Positions 1 through 11,410 of a DNA stretch of 64,000 nt are shown piece after piece (positions within the stretch are counted from its first letter, which is position 1; each line of letters begins with the position of its first letter). This stretch comes from Aralia elata (Eukaryota; Streptophyta; Magnoliopsida; Apiales; Araliaceae): assembly GCA_034770075.1 (NCBI GenBank), contig CM068386.1:85347265-85411264 (forward strand). The letters are read 5' to 3'. The notes under the pieces are model-generated. The model did no database searches, had not been told where the DNA came from, and saw nothing but the letters and a program-made list of their open reading frames with translations. A program made the translations under genes and the position numbers.

Positions 1-84
1 CTATACCACTACTTTATCATATACCTTATGAATTAACACTAAGTCTTTCATTATATAAGTCTTTCTTTATAATCCCGTGGGTTA

Positions 85-330
85 ATTACCCAATCCAGCA
101 AACTGAATTCCAAATCCAGCAAACTAGATGGCAATCCTGCAAACTGGATTCCAATCTATCAAACTGGATTCCAACCTGGATTACAATCCAGCACACTGGA
201 TTCAAACTATTCAATTCAGCCAACTATTTTTTCAATCCAGCAACCTGGATTCAAACTAACCTACAATACAACAAGCTAAATTCACTATTTCAACAACTGA
301 ATACACCTATTCAGCAAGCTGGATTCAAAC
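85..330. repeat. Degenerate tandem repeat, about 20 bp unit
   Basis: A unit like AATCCAGCAAACTGGATTC recurs roughly ten times with substitutions and small gaps. Each unit contains the near-palindrome ATCCAGCAAACTGGAT. It lies inside the presumed chromovirus LTR. Confidence 0.6.
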
Positions 331-899
331 TGTTTTCCATTTTTAACGTATTGAATTTTTAATTTATTATACTATTCAATATAGTCTATTGAGCGCCCAA
401 TGAATAACTTAACTCCTCTTTTAAACTTTCATTTAATATTATTAATATCTTAATAACATTTTAGTCATTTATTAAACCAATAAATAATTTATTCTAATCG
501 TTTACACTTTACTAATTAATTCATTTAATCATCTTAAAATACCACAACCATAATATTTCATCAACATTGAATAAAATACCCTTCAAAAATCTGCATATAC
601 CCTATATAGGATTTTCAAGTCATAAAAATCTATTTTTAAAATTTTTAACATCACATAATTAATTAAATTCATTTATCCATAATATCATTATTTATATGAA
701 AAATAGCAAAACATCTTCAAAATCATTTTTTTCTGGAAATAAACTATATATAGTCCCCTTATGAAAATATATTTTTTCTGAAAATTTTAAAATCCATCTA
801 CTATATTTAAATAGTCCAAAATAGCTAAATTTTGCTACATTTATCATAAATCAAAATTATAACCAAAATTTCTGACATTTATAGGGTATGCTCTTGTTA

Positions 900-926
900 C
901 ACACACACACACACGCACAGATAGAT

Positions 927-972
<46 letters not shown>
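900..972. repeat. Compound microsatellite (AC)n-(GATA)n-(AT)n
   Basis: An AC run is followed by three GATA units and about 22 AT units, ending where unique sequence resumes at 973. Confidence 0.9.
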
Positions 973-974
<2 letters not shown>

Positions 975-3059
975 TCCCAGTAATTATTTCATAATTTTTG
1001 GAGTTACCCATAAAGAGTTATTCAAGTGTACTTTTGAAAATAGTCCTTTACCATAAAATCCATAACTTTCATTCTACAAGGCCAACAATTCTCAAATTTT
1101 TACAGTACTCGCATAACTTTCCATATTATCACTCTAAATTTTCCTAAAATTTTTAGATCACAAAAGTTGACGAAACTGCCCCTAGCAGTCAACAGTCAGC
1201 AGCCTCTATATCCTTTTTGAGAGAAACCTGGACTGTTTCGACTAAAACTGACATCACGACTTGTAGGCACATTTTTTTAAGTGCTACCACTTGGATTTAG
1301 TAGTTAACTTATATATCTAGCACTCCTTTTTGACGGATCATAAAACAAAGTTATAGATCTCAAGTTATAAGTTTACAAAGTGGTAAAAAGTTAGGGTTTT
1401 CTAATTTTGTTTTAAAACGAACTAATTTTCCTTTTTCTTTTCTTAACCATCTAAGCACATCAATACACAAGTTGATCGCAACCAAGTATAAAACATCATC
1501 TAACATATAGATGAAGGGTTTTAAACCTTAAGATCATAAATGTTTCTTTACCAAAATCAATCAAAAGAAAAAGGAATTAACTAGATTGGGTTTTACCTTT
1601 CTGTGTGCTATCCTTCTCCTTCTTTTAAGCACCAAGCTATGGTTTCTCCTCACTTAATCCCTCATCATCATTTCGGCAGCCCTATCTTTGCTTCTCTCTC
1701 TCTCTTCTTGTTTTGCTTTGGAAAGAAGAATAAATGAAAGAGAAAGAAGTAGCTTTCTAATTTTTTATTTTCTCTCTCTCCAAAATAAGAAAAAGAAAAT
1801 GAACAAGACCACTTTTATTTTACAAAATTAATACTTACATAACCTATAGATATATAAATTATATCTATCCATTTTGCCATCATTTGCAAATATACTTCTT
1901 ACACAATTTTTGACAAGTGGGTGATGGACCATCATTGTTATTAGTACTTTCTTTTTTTCATCTTTACAAGCTATCTCCTAAACATTTAACACCTCATCCC
2001 ATGGTGGGACTCAATGGGTGGTTGACCCCTCTTATTTTTGTCCACTTTTTACTTTTCTTTTATTGTTTTAATGTATTAATTAAGTTGTTAGGAGGATTCC
2101 CCAATTGGGCTAACAATTGGACGTTGTTTAAATTCCTTTTGGGCTCACTTTAACTAATTTGGGCCACTAGTTTTCCAATATTATTATTCCACATTTGGGC
2201 TACTAGTTTGTTATATGTTAGGCTAATTTAATTGGTTCACACATTAATTATCCAAGTCCATGATTAATTAAACGAGTGGGCTTGGTTAGTAAACTAATTA
2301 GGCTAGTCCATTAGTATTCCTTACTAATTGGACTATTAAAATTAATCATTCATGTTATACATAATTCTCATTAATTAAGACCCATATTAATTAATGTACA
2401 AAATTTATTCACTTACTATATTCACTTTAAATTAAATATTTAATTAACTAACTATCTTACTAATTGTTTAATATTAATATTCTTAGGTTAGTCCACTAAT
2501 TTAAATAACTATTAGTGGGTCATATTTTAATTAACAATTAATCACATGCATTATCCACATAAGTTATAACATATTTATCATTATTAATAAAAAATTATTA
2601 TACTCATTGAATCACATATTGTACATACATACATTCAAATATAATCAATACTTATATTTAGTATTCGAATTTCCTTAAGAAAATAAATTTTTATTATCCA
2701 TAATACATATAGATTCATTTTAAATATAATTATATCAATAATTTTATTCAAAATTAAAATCCATAACTATAGATCAAATTAGGGTTTTGATCCGTACTGT
2801 CACTTTACCACATTTACCATACTTAGTTAATTTAAAATAAATTAACTAATCTTACAAATTCATATCATAAAGAAATAATCATAGTAGTAATAATAATATT
2901 AATAATCATTTCTTAAAATATATTTATTATTATAGTAATCAAATTTTTGTAAATAATCATATATCTTTAATATAAAAATTAACTTATTAACAGAATATAA
3001 TTTATAATTATCAACTATTTCTTTAATAAGAAATTTACTTGAAACCATATATGAAATAG

Positions 3060-3063
<4 letters not shown>

Positions 3064-3107
<44 letters not shown>
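3064..3107. repeat. (AT)n microsatellite
   Basis: About 22 uninterrupted AT units in the presumed U3 of the left-edge LTR. The same run makes an isoleucine/tyrosine-rich minus-strand reading frame that I regard as an artefact. Confidence 0.9.
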
Positions 3108-3109
<2 letters not shown>

Positions 3110-3306
3110 CATATTCTCATTCCTTTCCTTGCACGCATTCTCATACTTGCTTTAATATATAATAAAAATAATTGGGTAAAATTTCTCATATTCTTATACG
3201 TAAAATTTCTTATTTTAATATATCAAAATCCTTGGGTTATTACAAGTTGCCTTCCATCGAGCGCTTGATTTAAAGTCTTTCAACCTGACTAACTCCCTGT
3301 TTCTTT

Positions 3307-3945
3307 TCAGTCCGGCTGAATTACAAAAATGACCATAGCATGCTGCGTCACTATCATTTCTTTGATTTCCATGGCATGCATGCATACTAGGCGACCCCCA
3401 AACTCAGTTTCATCCATCGGCAAAAAGAAAATTTCTCCATCCGCTTCATCCATTAGTAGTGGTGAAACAATTGAGGGCTTTATTGCTGTAGGGGCCATTG
3501 CTTCAAGCTCACCTAGCTTGTTATTCTTATATAAATTCTCCTTAATGAACTTCACATAGCTAGGCGCTTGATCCATTGTGTCAGTGAACGGAATATTGGA
3601 TTATAGCTCTTCAAACACAATAGGATCCCCATCATTCATTTCATGGACCTCTACTTTAACACACCATGACTCAAACTTTATAGTAGCTCCCATGTCATAT
3701 AGAGCATTGCCGACGACATGACTACCAATTGGGCAAGGGATTGCAAAACCACCCGGATTCTTGAGCTTTGGTGGAGAATGCATATGGGGCATTATCAAAA
3801 TTGGCTCATCTACGTTCGAACTCAAGGCTGGATCATCCTCGGCCTTTATTTTTTGCTCCCCACTTATCTTTTCCTCTATAGATTCCACATATATTGGCAC
3901 GTCCGGTTGCAGCGTTATCGGGAACCATGCCATTGGGCCATTCAC
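3307..3945 (-). pseudogene. Athila-like protease-region remnant
   Basis: Two open stretches in sequence encode Athila-type protease-region motifs. The first (3945-3601) has KNPGGFAIPCPIGSHVVGNA followed by LYDMGATIKF, which matches the retropepsin block where D-L-G-A-S-I is usual; the catalytic D-x-G is kept but the rest is altered. The second (3576-3307), after a stop near 3601, has APSYVKFIKENLYKNNKLGE, a block that normally precedes the protease in Athila. The order is therefore permuted. Further downstream on the strand, several stops lead to the junction at 3244. No function is expected; it could also be a recognised non-autonomous family with this layout. Confidence 0.6.
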
Positions 3946-4321
3946 CTATTGCTAATGAAATTGATAAGTTCTCCAATTTGGTTCTCAAGATTTCGAATTG
4001 ACATCTCTTGACTTTTCATAATCTCATCATTCGAAGCCATGAACTTATACAAAAGTTTCTCAAATTTTGACATTCTTTCTTCTTGAGTAGGAGCTTGATC
4101 TTGATATTCAAGAGTGTATGATGGGCTTGGAGCAAGGGTTTGAACTTGAATGTTGTCTCTCCAAGAAAACTCTGGATGATACCCCACATCTTGATGATAA
4201 TTGATGGAACAAATATGACTCAGATGGTTTTCAGCACAATAATCACACATTACCGCCATATTTTGAATATTTTGTGCTTCTAAAGCCTCAATGCTCCTCA
4301 AAATTGACTTCATATGTGGTG
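3942..4321 (-). pseudogene. Athila-like gag C-terminal fragment
   Basis: The 123-residue reading frame from 4313 carries a Cys-Cys-His knuckle-like block (CDYCAENHLSHIC) and, near the end, SIRNLENQIGELINF. The latter matches the conserved C-terminal block of Athila-type gag. The N-terminal capsid part is missing. A solo LTR interrupts the gene just upstream (4327-5644), and about 90 bp of possible continuation lies at 5650-5735 with stops. The gene is a fragment and presumably inactive. Confidence 0.65.
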
Positions 4322-4507
4322 ATAACTGATAAGTGCATAATATTCATTTATTTTCATTCCTTTATTTTTAGTTTATTGCATGTTTTATTGTGTATATGCA
4401 CTTATTAGGTTGTTTATTGATTTCAGGAGAATTCAGAGTCAAAAGTGGAAAAAGATGGAAAATCAGAGCTAAAACGAGAAAAAGTTGAAAAGTTGGAAAA
4501 TTTGAGG

Positions 4508-4670
4508 TTCTCGCCCTGGCGAGAACTTTGTGCTACGATTTCTCGCCCCGGCGAGAAGTGCTCTGCCTGTTTTCGCCCCAGCCGATCCAGAGCTCGCCCC
4601 GGCCTAGACTTCTCTGGAGTTTCTCGCCCCGGCGAGAAACTCCGTACAAAAATTCTCGCCCCGGCTAGAA
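4508..4670. repeat. GC-rich palindrome cluster in the solo LTR
   Basis: Six copies or partial copies of TTCTCGCCCCGGCGAGAA occur in 163 bp (first at 4508-4525, a perfect copy at 4621-4638, last at 4653-4670). The perfect form has two 8-base arms around CC. The cluster ends about 110 bp upstream of the TATA box. Confidence 0.85.
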
Positions 4671-4778
4671 AGGCGGCGTTGACCAAGTTTGACCAGCTTT
4701 GACGTTTTGTAATTTTTGAGGATTTCTATTTCAGATTGGATTCTTAATTCTTAGAGACTTAGGATATTATCTTAGGAC

Positions 4779-4786
4779 TATAAATA
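4779..4786 (+). promoter_or_regulatory. TATA box of the solo LTR
   Basis: TATAAATA lies after the GC cluster and before a T-rich stretch. It is consistent with the U3/R boundary of a plus-strand LTR. Confidence 0.6.
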
Positions 4787-5915
4787 GATGTTTTTTTTAA
4801 TTTATTATGAGGGAGATTCTTGACAACTACAATTGTAACCCTAATTGGAGGAGATTGAAGGCATGTCAGGCTAAACTCTTACTTTCAGTTCTAAAGGGAG
4901 GTGAAACCTTATTTACAAGTAATTGATTAATCAAGTTTTATTCTTTATTCCTTATTGCATGAAACTTATTCTGATAATCTATTTCAATTGTTTGCATGCT
5001 AATTGATTTCATTAATTTAATATGGCCAATTGGATTAGTTTGATCATTAACATTTGCTAGATTAAGGAGTAATATTACGTGTAATTGATAGTATTCCTTG
5101 TCACCAGTAGCAATTAGTAATATTGATTGTGTCAGAACTTTTGATTATTACTAAGGTTATCAGGAAGCAAGTTAAATAAACCGAGCTTGTGTGTTTTTTG
5201 CTTGAATTAGCCTAATTCTCTAGTCCTTAATGTTGTTGTCACATAAAACCTAAAGAGCTTGTTTTAGGTTATATGATAGTTAGAATCTGGTAAAGAGCTT
5301 GTTTTATTCAGTGAATACCTGAGGAGAATTTCAGATAGCAGAGCTTATTGTTGTCTAGGGCTAATAGTTTCATTGAAGGGTAAATAATAATAATTTAGTT
5401 TATTAATTACTGTGATTTAGTGGATCTGAACTAAAGAACTGAACTTGTTTATTTATTGGTTAAGCTTATTACTCGCTTTTGTTTAGTTAGATAATTGATT
5501 TTCAAAACCCCCCATCTTTTGTCATTGAATAGATTTTAAAACACGTACTCCCTGTGGGATCGATCCTTGCTTACTACTGTGCTAATTATTGAATTTGAGA
5601 ATAGAAAGTGAGGTTAATTTAGGAGTGTTAAACGACAACTCCCAATAACTCCTCGAGTCCATACCTCCCTTCCGCACTTAGTTAAGTCATGTACGTGTAA
5701 GGCCATTGATCATTATAGCTATCCATGGTGTACCTTGCAAAGAAGAAAGCATTAAAAATTAATAACAATTAAGTAAACTAAATTGATAAAAATTAATAAG
5801 AAAATAACTATACAAGTCTAAATCAAGAGTACCTATAAAACAAAATTTTATATACAAGTCTAAATTAAGATCAATTTGATTGTAATTAATATTGAAAAAA
5901 TACTAGAAAAATAAT

Positions 5916-5933
5916 TTCCCGACAACGGCGCCA
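5916..5933 (-). other. Primer-binding site, tRNA-Asp type
   Basis: On the minus strand the 18-mer TGGCGCCGTTGTCGGGAA lies 6 bp from the LTR edge. It matches the complement of the plant tRNA-Asp 3' end (TCCCCGGCAACGGCGCCA, recalled) with two mismatches. It fixes the element's orientation and marks the adjacent LTR as the 5' LTR. Confidence 0.8.
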
Positions 5934-5939
5934 AAAACT

Positions 5940-7896
5940 TGTTTTTCAATTTATATAACGACAATTAAACGCAAGTATACGTGGTCAACAAGTAATAAAA
6001 AGTAAGTAGAGTATCGATCCCACGAGGAATTATTACTAATCTTTTTCAAGTACTAACCTTTTATCATCTCAATCTTATTTAAACAAATAATAATGTTTTT
6101 GTTGTTTTACACTAATGAAGATAGCAAATAATCAAAGAACTATGGAAAGTTTTTAAAACAATAAAAATCTAGTATTAACAAGTCTAAGATTGCAATTTTT
6201 CCCAACACTTCATTTGAATATCCTAACTCTCTCATTTGGACTAATTAACAACATAAAACTGTCAACCGAAAATCAAAGTTACTTATAAGCCTCTGTCGAT
6301 GGTCAAATTCGAATCTTCCTAATGCGGCATGTAGGTATATGTCTATCATACACACTATCAAGAGACCAATTTCAAGAACAATTAACAAGACTTGTGTCAC
6401 TAAATCTTATTAATCACCCTTTCAATTACCAACTTTCGCATAAGAAGTCATTAAGAATAAATTCTCAATTGGTTGCACACGGTATCTAGGTATATGTCTA
6501 TCCTAAACACTATCAACTTACCTATCATTGAGGATAATCAACAAGACACAAGTCACTAAATCTTTATTAATCACCCACAATAATCTTTAACTTTCGCATG
6601 ATATCATAACAAGGTCTTAACACTATAATCTGTTTCTCAAGTTCATATAGGTTCCCACAGTAATTACTAGCTAGGCAATTAAGATATGAAGCATAAATTA
6701 TGATATTCAATTCACCAATGAGTAATTAATAACAAAGAGAGAAGTCAATTCAAACTATGTGTTGTTCCATTGAAATCTTAGAATAGAAGTTCTAGCTCAT
6801 GGTAACTACAAATAACATCATAATTAATTTATAAATCATGTTGGATTACAAAATAGAAGGAAAAATAGAGATAAAATCACTTTTGAAGATATTTCTTAGT
6901 TTGCTTGTTGGGTTGATGATGAACACTAGCTTCTCCTCCTTGATTTTGTAATCCTTGATGCTTTAGCTCCTTGGCCTTGCTTGATATAGCTTGATTTTAG
7001 CACTTTGGCCCTCTAATTTGATGTATTGTATAGCTTCCCTCTCTCTAGATAGCTTCTCTAACCCTAGAACTTGTTTCTTGAATGCTTTTTCGTGCTATAT
7101 GTAGATGTATATGTCCCTGGATGCCTAAAATAGCTTAGCCCACCAAATTGGACCAAAATCGCACTTTTTGCACAATTTCAGGAGTTCCCGCCCCAGTGCC
7201 AAAAATGGCCTAAGAATTCCCTTCCATGGCGCAGACCATTTTGGTTCCCACCCCGGCGGCAAAAATTGCACTAAAATCCCGCACCATGGCACGGTCACTT
7301 CTGTAGCCCGAAACAGTTTTGACGTCTGTTGGTAAAATGGTCAAAACTTCTTCGTCCGAACTCGGATTTAGGTGATTCAAGAGGTTATGGAAAATTAAGA
7401 AGTAGCTATACAACTTTCATAACTGGAGGTCCGATAGAAACGGGCCGGAGCAAATTGATCGGGAAGTAGCTTCTGTGTAAAATACATGCAAAAATCTGAC
7501 GGTAAAATGACCATAACTCTCTCATACGAACTTCAATTGGGATGATTCAAGATGTTCTGGAATGCTGAGGAGAATATCTACAACTTTTGTTCTTTGAGTT
7601 TTGAGAGATTCGGATTAGATCAAGGCTGAAATTGGGAAACAAGCGGCTGTTGTGCCAAATTCAAGTCGTAAATGAGAAAGTGGCAACACTAAACATTGAT
7701 CCACAGAGCTTTTATTTCAATTCCTACAAAATAAAGTAAAAACACATAAAATCATACAAAAACATATAAAAGCAATACAAAATCACACAATTCAACAATA
7801 AGGAAAAAATACATTAAAACCAAACGAAATAGCTAAAGACTTACAAATAATTAAGGCCAAAAATACCTAATTTGTGTGTATAGAACACACTCATCA
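5940..7896 (-). mobile_element. 5' LTR of Athila-like element A1 (1,957 bp)
   Basis: On the minus strand it begins TGATGAGTGTGTTC at 7896 and ends AAAACA at 5940, next to the PBS. The minus-strand 3' part contains CTCGTGGGATCGATACTC. A TATA-like stretch (ACATATACATCTACATATAG, minus strand) lies near 7093-7113. GC-rich Cys-codon-like islands (CCCGCCCCAGTGCC, CCCACCCCGGCGG) lie at 7186-7305, upstream of that TATA. No open reading frame of note. Confidence 0.8.
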
Positions 7897-8159
7897 ATGT
7901 CCACTTTCACTCCATGGTCTTGATCTTGGTTTCTTCTTTGATGCGCTCGGCGTTGTGGTTCTGCTTCTTCTCTAGATGATTCACTTGACAGCGTATGGAA
8001 AGGATTAATCTCAACTTCTTGATCGTCTCTCGACTCACGAGCTTGATTTCCTCGTTGCTCATATTATTCAAGTAGTTGTTGGAGCTGTCGAATTTGTTGT
8101 TGTAATTCTTTTATGGTGACTTCTTCAACAGGCCTTTGTCGGTTGCGTCGAGGCGGCAT
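7897..8159 (-). pseudogene. Chromovirus gag N-terminus, truncated
   Basis: The start codon is at 8157-8159 on the minus strand. The product begins MPPRRNRQRPVEEVTIKEL, followed by a glutamine-rich helix, as in the N-terminus of many plant chromovirus gag proteins. One in-frame TAA occurs about 32 codons in. The last codons read HGVKVDI, the beginning of the conserved 'V-x-I-P-E-F' entry to the capsid, but A1 cuts the gene at 7896. The initiator-Met PBS lies 170 bp upstream. The branch within the chromoviruses is not resolved. Confidence 0.7.
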
Positions 8160-8331
8160 TTTGCTACAAAAAAGTTTTTTTTCAATGTGAACAATACTTT
8201 CGGACGTGAAGAGTAGTCTGACGTGAACAGTAGTCTAGCAGTGAACAGTATTCCGACAATGAACAATAACTTCTTTATTTTTGTCAATCCAAGATCTCCC
8301 AAAAATTAATAAATTAATGGAGAAACCTTAA

Positions 8332-8462
8332 GCTCTGATACCAAGTTGATACAGTTGTCATCGAGGGTATGTAAAGATATGTATTTTGTCGATTATGGTG
8401 GAATTGAAAAACTCCGTTATGACGAATACTTGACTGAAATCACCACCTTGGAGGGGTCAACC
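8332..8462 (-). other. Chromovirus PBS (tRNA-iMet) and U5 end of its 5' LTR
   Basis: GCTCTGATACCA at 8332-8343 is the reverse complement of TGGTATCAGAGC, the standard initiator-Met PBS. The LTR edge follows at 8347 (TGATACAG on the plus strand). Only about 116 bp of the LTR remains because T1 is inserted at 8463. Confidence 0.75.
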
Positions 8463-10246
8463 TGAAATTAGTATGCACACAAGCCAATCATATTTGATAT
8501 GATGTAGCATACACTTTGTAATCTTATTCGGTTATTAATAAAAAAATTAATTTATTAAAGGCTTTTTATTATCTATATGATATTGTTATATTAAGTGGGG
8601 TAAGCCCATAGTTTTGAGCAATACTTTTTAGAATAATGATGATTATCATGATAATGAGATCTAAAGTCGAGATAACTTAAAACTAAAATCGTTCCTAATC
8701 GTTGGATTACTAAAAGGGGATTAGTGAATCTGGATAGATTAGTACATACCTTGCTTGCTCTTAAGAAGAGGATGATTGATCTCATAATCATTTGTGTGGA
8801 GACACTAAAGTAAGTATGTAGGTGTTTATTAGAGAATAAGTTCACTGAACGTGGCTCACTAAAGAAATACCTAATGGAGCTTTACTTGCCTATCAATAAG
8901 AAATCCTTAAGTGATAGTAGTACAAGTGATCCTTAGACTCAATCATCATAGTATCTTGTGTATGATAAGTTATACTTTGACATGTCCCTTGACACCCTTA
9001 GGATATATCAAAGGGTATGATTGGGTATAATAAGTTGTATATGGAGATATGTGAATGGTCAACAAAGAATCTACTACTTCTAGTAAAAGGAGAGAATGTC
9101 CTATGTGATTCGATAAATGACAGCTCAGAAGTCTTTGGCCAAAGCAGAATGAAATTAGAAAGGTGTTTCTAATTTGCATTATTCAGAGTTGTGCATTTGA
9201 ATATTGAAATACATATAATCAAATAAAATAAGACTTGACAGTAATTCCATATCTTATATTTTATTGGGACATTGTATGGTACAAGGATTGAATTGTACGG
9301 TAACTATTCACTGAAAGGTTCTTTTATGATTAATGTTGCAATCTATATTATCCCTTATTGTAGAATAAATATTATTTATTTAAATAAATTAAATAGTTTT
9401 ATTTATTTATTTAAATAAGATTAAAATTATTCTAATTTATATATTCACAACCAGTTAATATGAAAAACCTAAAGGGTCACACCGCAAAAGAAAAATATTT
9501 ATTTAAGAATTAAATGACATAATCGTAATAATATGTTAAGTATATTTAATTTATGTTATGGTGATAGAATAAATTAAATAGCTTATTATTTTTAATATTT
9601 TAAAAATATTAAATATAAATTAATAAGATGAGTCTTATTAATATTATTACTATTATTATTATTATTATTTAATTTCTAAATGATTTAGGAATTAATTAAT
9701 ATAAGTACTCTCATAAGTTCATAATTGGATTAGGAGACTAATTAATTAAAAGAGTTTAATTATTTAAATAAAATCCTATTCTTAAATAGTTTAGGAGGGT
9801 TACCTACATCTATAAATAAGAGAAGTCTTATTATGAAAAGTGTTAGACAGTTAGACACACTTCCAATAGTTGGGCGAGTACTTACAATTTCTATAGAGAT
9901 AGAAACTAGAGTTTTGCCAACACCCATTTTGTTGAATACATATTATTCCTTGGTGGATCACCTCTAGAGCCCAAACACTTAGATGGCTAACGTTGATCAA
10001 AGGAAGAAATCTAATCAGTGAATTTCAAGCTGAACGCGAAAAGATTTGGAGTTGAACGTGTACCCAAGGAAACATGGTTCTACGATGGTATAATTATTAT
10101 TCTATATCTCTTTCGTTTAATTAATAATTGCGCATAAAGAAAGATCATGGTGATGTTTTGTATAAAATTTTAAAATAGGATTTTATCACGCTTCCGATAT
10201 ATTTGTATAATTTGATTGCATGCTCGCATTATATACAAACCTAACA
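8463..10246 (+). mobile_element. 5' LTR of Ty1/copia element T1 (1,784 bp)
   Basis: The LTR begins TGAAATTAGTATGCACAC and ends CAAACCTAACA, directly before an initiator-Met PBS. The same LTR in inverted orientation is present at 56318-58088 and, partly, at 63538-64000, which confirms both ends. TATAAATA at 9811-9818 marks the promoter. Left flank 8458-8462 (CAACC) would be the target duplication; its partner is not in the window because the 3' half of T1 is missing. It is inserted in chromovirus LTR sequence. The 1.8 kb length and pol motifs of the sister copy suggest the Tork/Angela group. Confidence 0.88.
9811..9818 (+). promoter_or_regulatory. TATA box in the T1 LTR
   Basis: TATAAATA in the context CATCTATAAATAAGAGAAG. 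It is conserved in both T2 LTRs (56740-56747 and 63960-63967, minus strand). Confidence 0.7.
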
Positions 10247-10247
10247 G

Positions 10248-10260
10248 TGGTATTAGAGCC
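10248..10260 (+). other. PBS of T1, tRNA-iMet type
   Basis: TGGTATTAGAGCC lies one base after the LTR end. It differs from the initiator-Met PBS by one C-to-T change; the T2 copy (63524-63536) has the unmutated form. Confidence 0.85.
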
Positions 10261-11361
10261 AAAGTTTATGCGAATTATTAATTGTTTTGATTTCGTATAT
10301 GCATGGGTATGTGTTTAGAACAATTTATTGGGCATAATTATTGATATAAAATCTTATTTTTGGGTGAAAAATTTGAAATTCGCGAATCTGAAAAAGCTAA
10401 AAAATGGATTCTGCCCAGCGGCGCCGCAGCGCCGGTACAAAGAACAAAACCAGCACTGCAGTGCCCGACAGTTCATTTGCAACACCGCTTCTCAGGAAAT
10501 AAAAACAATTTATTTCCTTAATTTCAAATTAAGATAAAAGGTTTATTTTAATTAAAATTAGATTTAATTCTAAATTAAAAATAAAGGAATTTATTTTGAT
10601 TTGGAATTGGATTAGAATAAAGATATTTATTTTAATAGGAATTGGATTCCATATTAAATTAAAATAAAGGAGTTTATTTTGATTCAAAATTAGATTTCAT
10701 GATAACCAATTAGAGTTAGAATTGGATTTCATGCTAACTAATTGGAGTTGAAATTGGATTTTTCACTAAAACAAATTGGAGTTAAAATTGTATTTTATGC
10801 AAACTAATTTGATTTGGTATTGGATTTCTTACTAACTATAATTACCCATTAAATGATATCAATGCATATATGGAATGGTTTTATTATTCATGATATGAAT
10901 GTTATTTATTGATGCATATGGTGATATGTATGATAATAAATGAGATTATTATGGACTATTAACCAATGTGTGATTGGATTTTATTTTATCAGCATGCATA
11001 AATGAATGAGTTTTATAAATGGGGTCTGCGTACCTCCTCTTCTCTAATTTTTCTTAATGTAAATTCTATCTCCCTACTATGTACTTCCCTTTGACTGTTG
11101 ATCAAGGTTTCTATTTATTATAATAGTTAATGTAATATGTTTAGTTAGAATTACTTGAAGAATTAGAGACAAAGGAGCAAGGAGCGCTTGAAGACCTGTT
11201 TGTAATAGAGCACAGGTTTAAATGTAATAGTTATATTTAAATTCAGTTATTGCACCATAGGTTTGACCTTTTGGTTCACTTGGTGGCTCTAGTGAACCAA
11301 ACTAGAATAAAAGCTCATAATCTATCCGAGTAGAATATAGTCTTTTATATGTGCATGCTTA

Positions 11362-11410
<49 letters not shown>

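Larger units (their letters stand above)
1..3244 (-). mobile_element. Partial chromovirus-type (Tekay/Del-like) LTR, runs off the left edge
   Basis: Read on the minus strand, the sequence begins at 3244 with TGTAATAACCC, a usual start for plant chromovirus LTRs. A very AT-rich U3-like part with AT microsatellites follows. Around 1740-1580 comes a purine-rich stretch (GAAGAGAGAGAGAGAAGC) with a splice-donor-like AGGTAAAACC, as in the R/U5 part of Tekay/Del LTRs. A GTTGACTG block near 1190 also fits such LTRs. No coding sequence was recognised in these 3.2 kb. The other LTR end is outside the window. The boundary at 3244 coincides with loss of A1 sequence, so this looks like an insertion into A1. 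Lineage is inferred from these motifs only; a host intergenic origin of part of it cannot be excluded. Confidence 0.45.
4327..5644 (+). mobile_element. Solo LTR with perfect 5-bp target duplication (ATAAC)
   Basis: The 1,318-bp sequence starts TGATAAGTGC and ends AACTCCCA, with TG...CA ends. It is flanked by ATAAC at 4322-4326 and at 5645-5649. Plus orientation is supported by TATAAATA at 4779-4786 and by CCTGTGGGATCGATCCT near its 3' end, a motif typical of the end of Athila-like LTRs; A1's own LTR has the reverse complement of the same motif near 6010. No PBS, polypurine tract or coding sequence adjoins it, so the internal region was lost, most simply by LTR-LTR recombination. It interrupts the gag remnant of A1. 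Confidence 0.88.
3245..7896 (-). mobile_element. Athila-like Ty3/gypsy element A1, 3' part missing
   Basis: This minus-strand element has a 5' LTR (5940-7896), a PBS (5916-5933), a gag fragment and protease-like sequence. Its 3' end is cut at 3244 by the left-edge chromovirus LTR. The visible internal part is only about 1.4 kb once the solo LTR is removed, so most of gag and all of reverse transcriptase (RT) and integrase are absent. That makes it a non-autonomous derivative or a heavily deleted copy. It lies within chromovirus gag, whose sequence starts directly at 7897; the right copy of its target duplication would be 7897-7901. Confidence 0.75.

Noticed and set aside
2899..3189. Minus-strand 96-codon frame with an Ile/Tyr run
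   Set aside because: The core is an (AT)n microsatellite; no similarity and no gene context.
10328..10537. 69-codon frame in the T1 leader as a small gene
   Set aside because: Not conserved in T2, where the same slot is GC-rich but different in sequence and frame.
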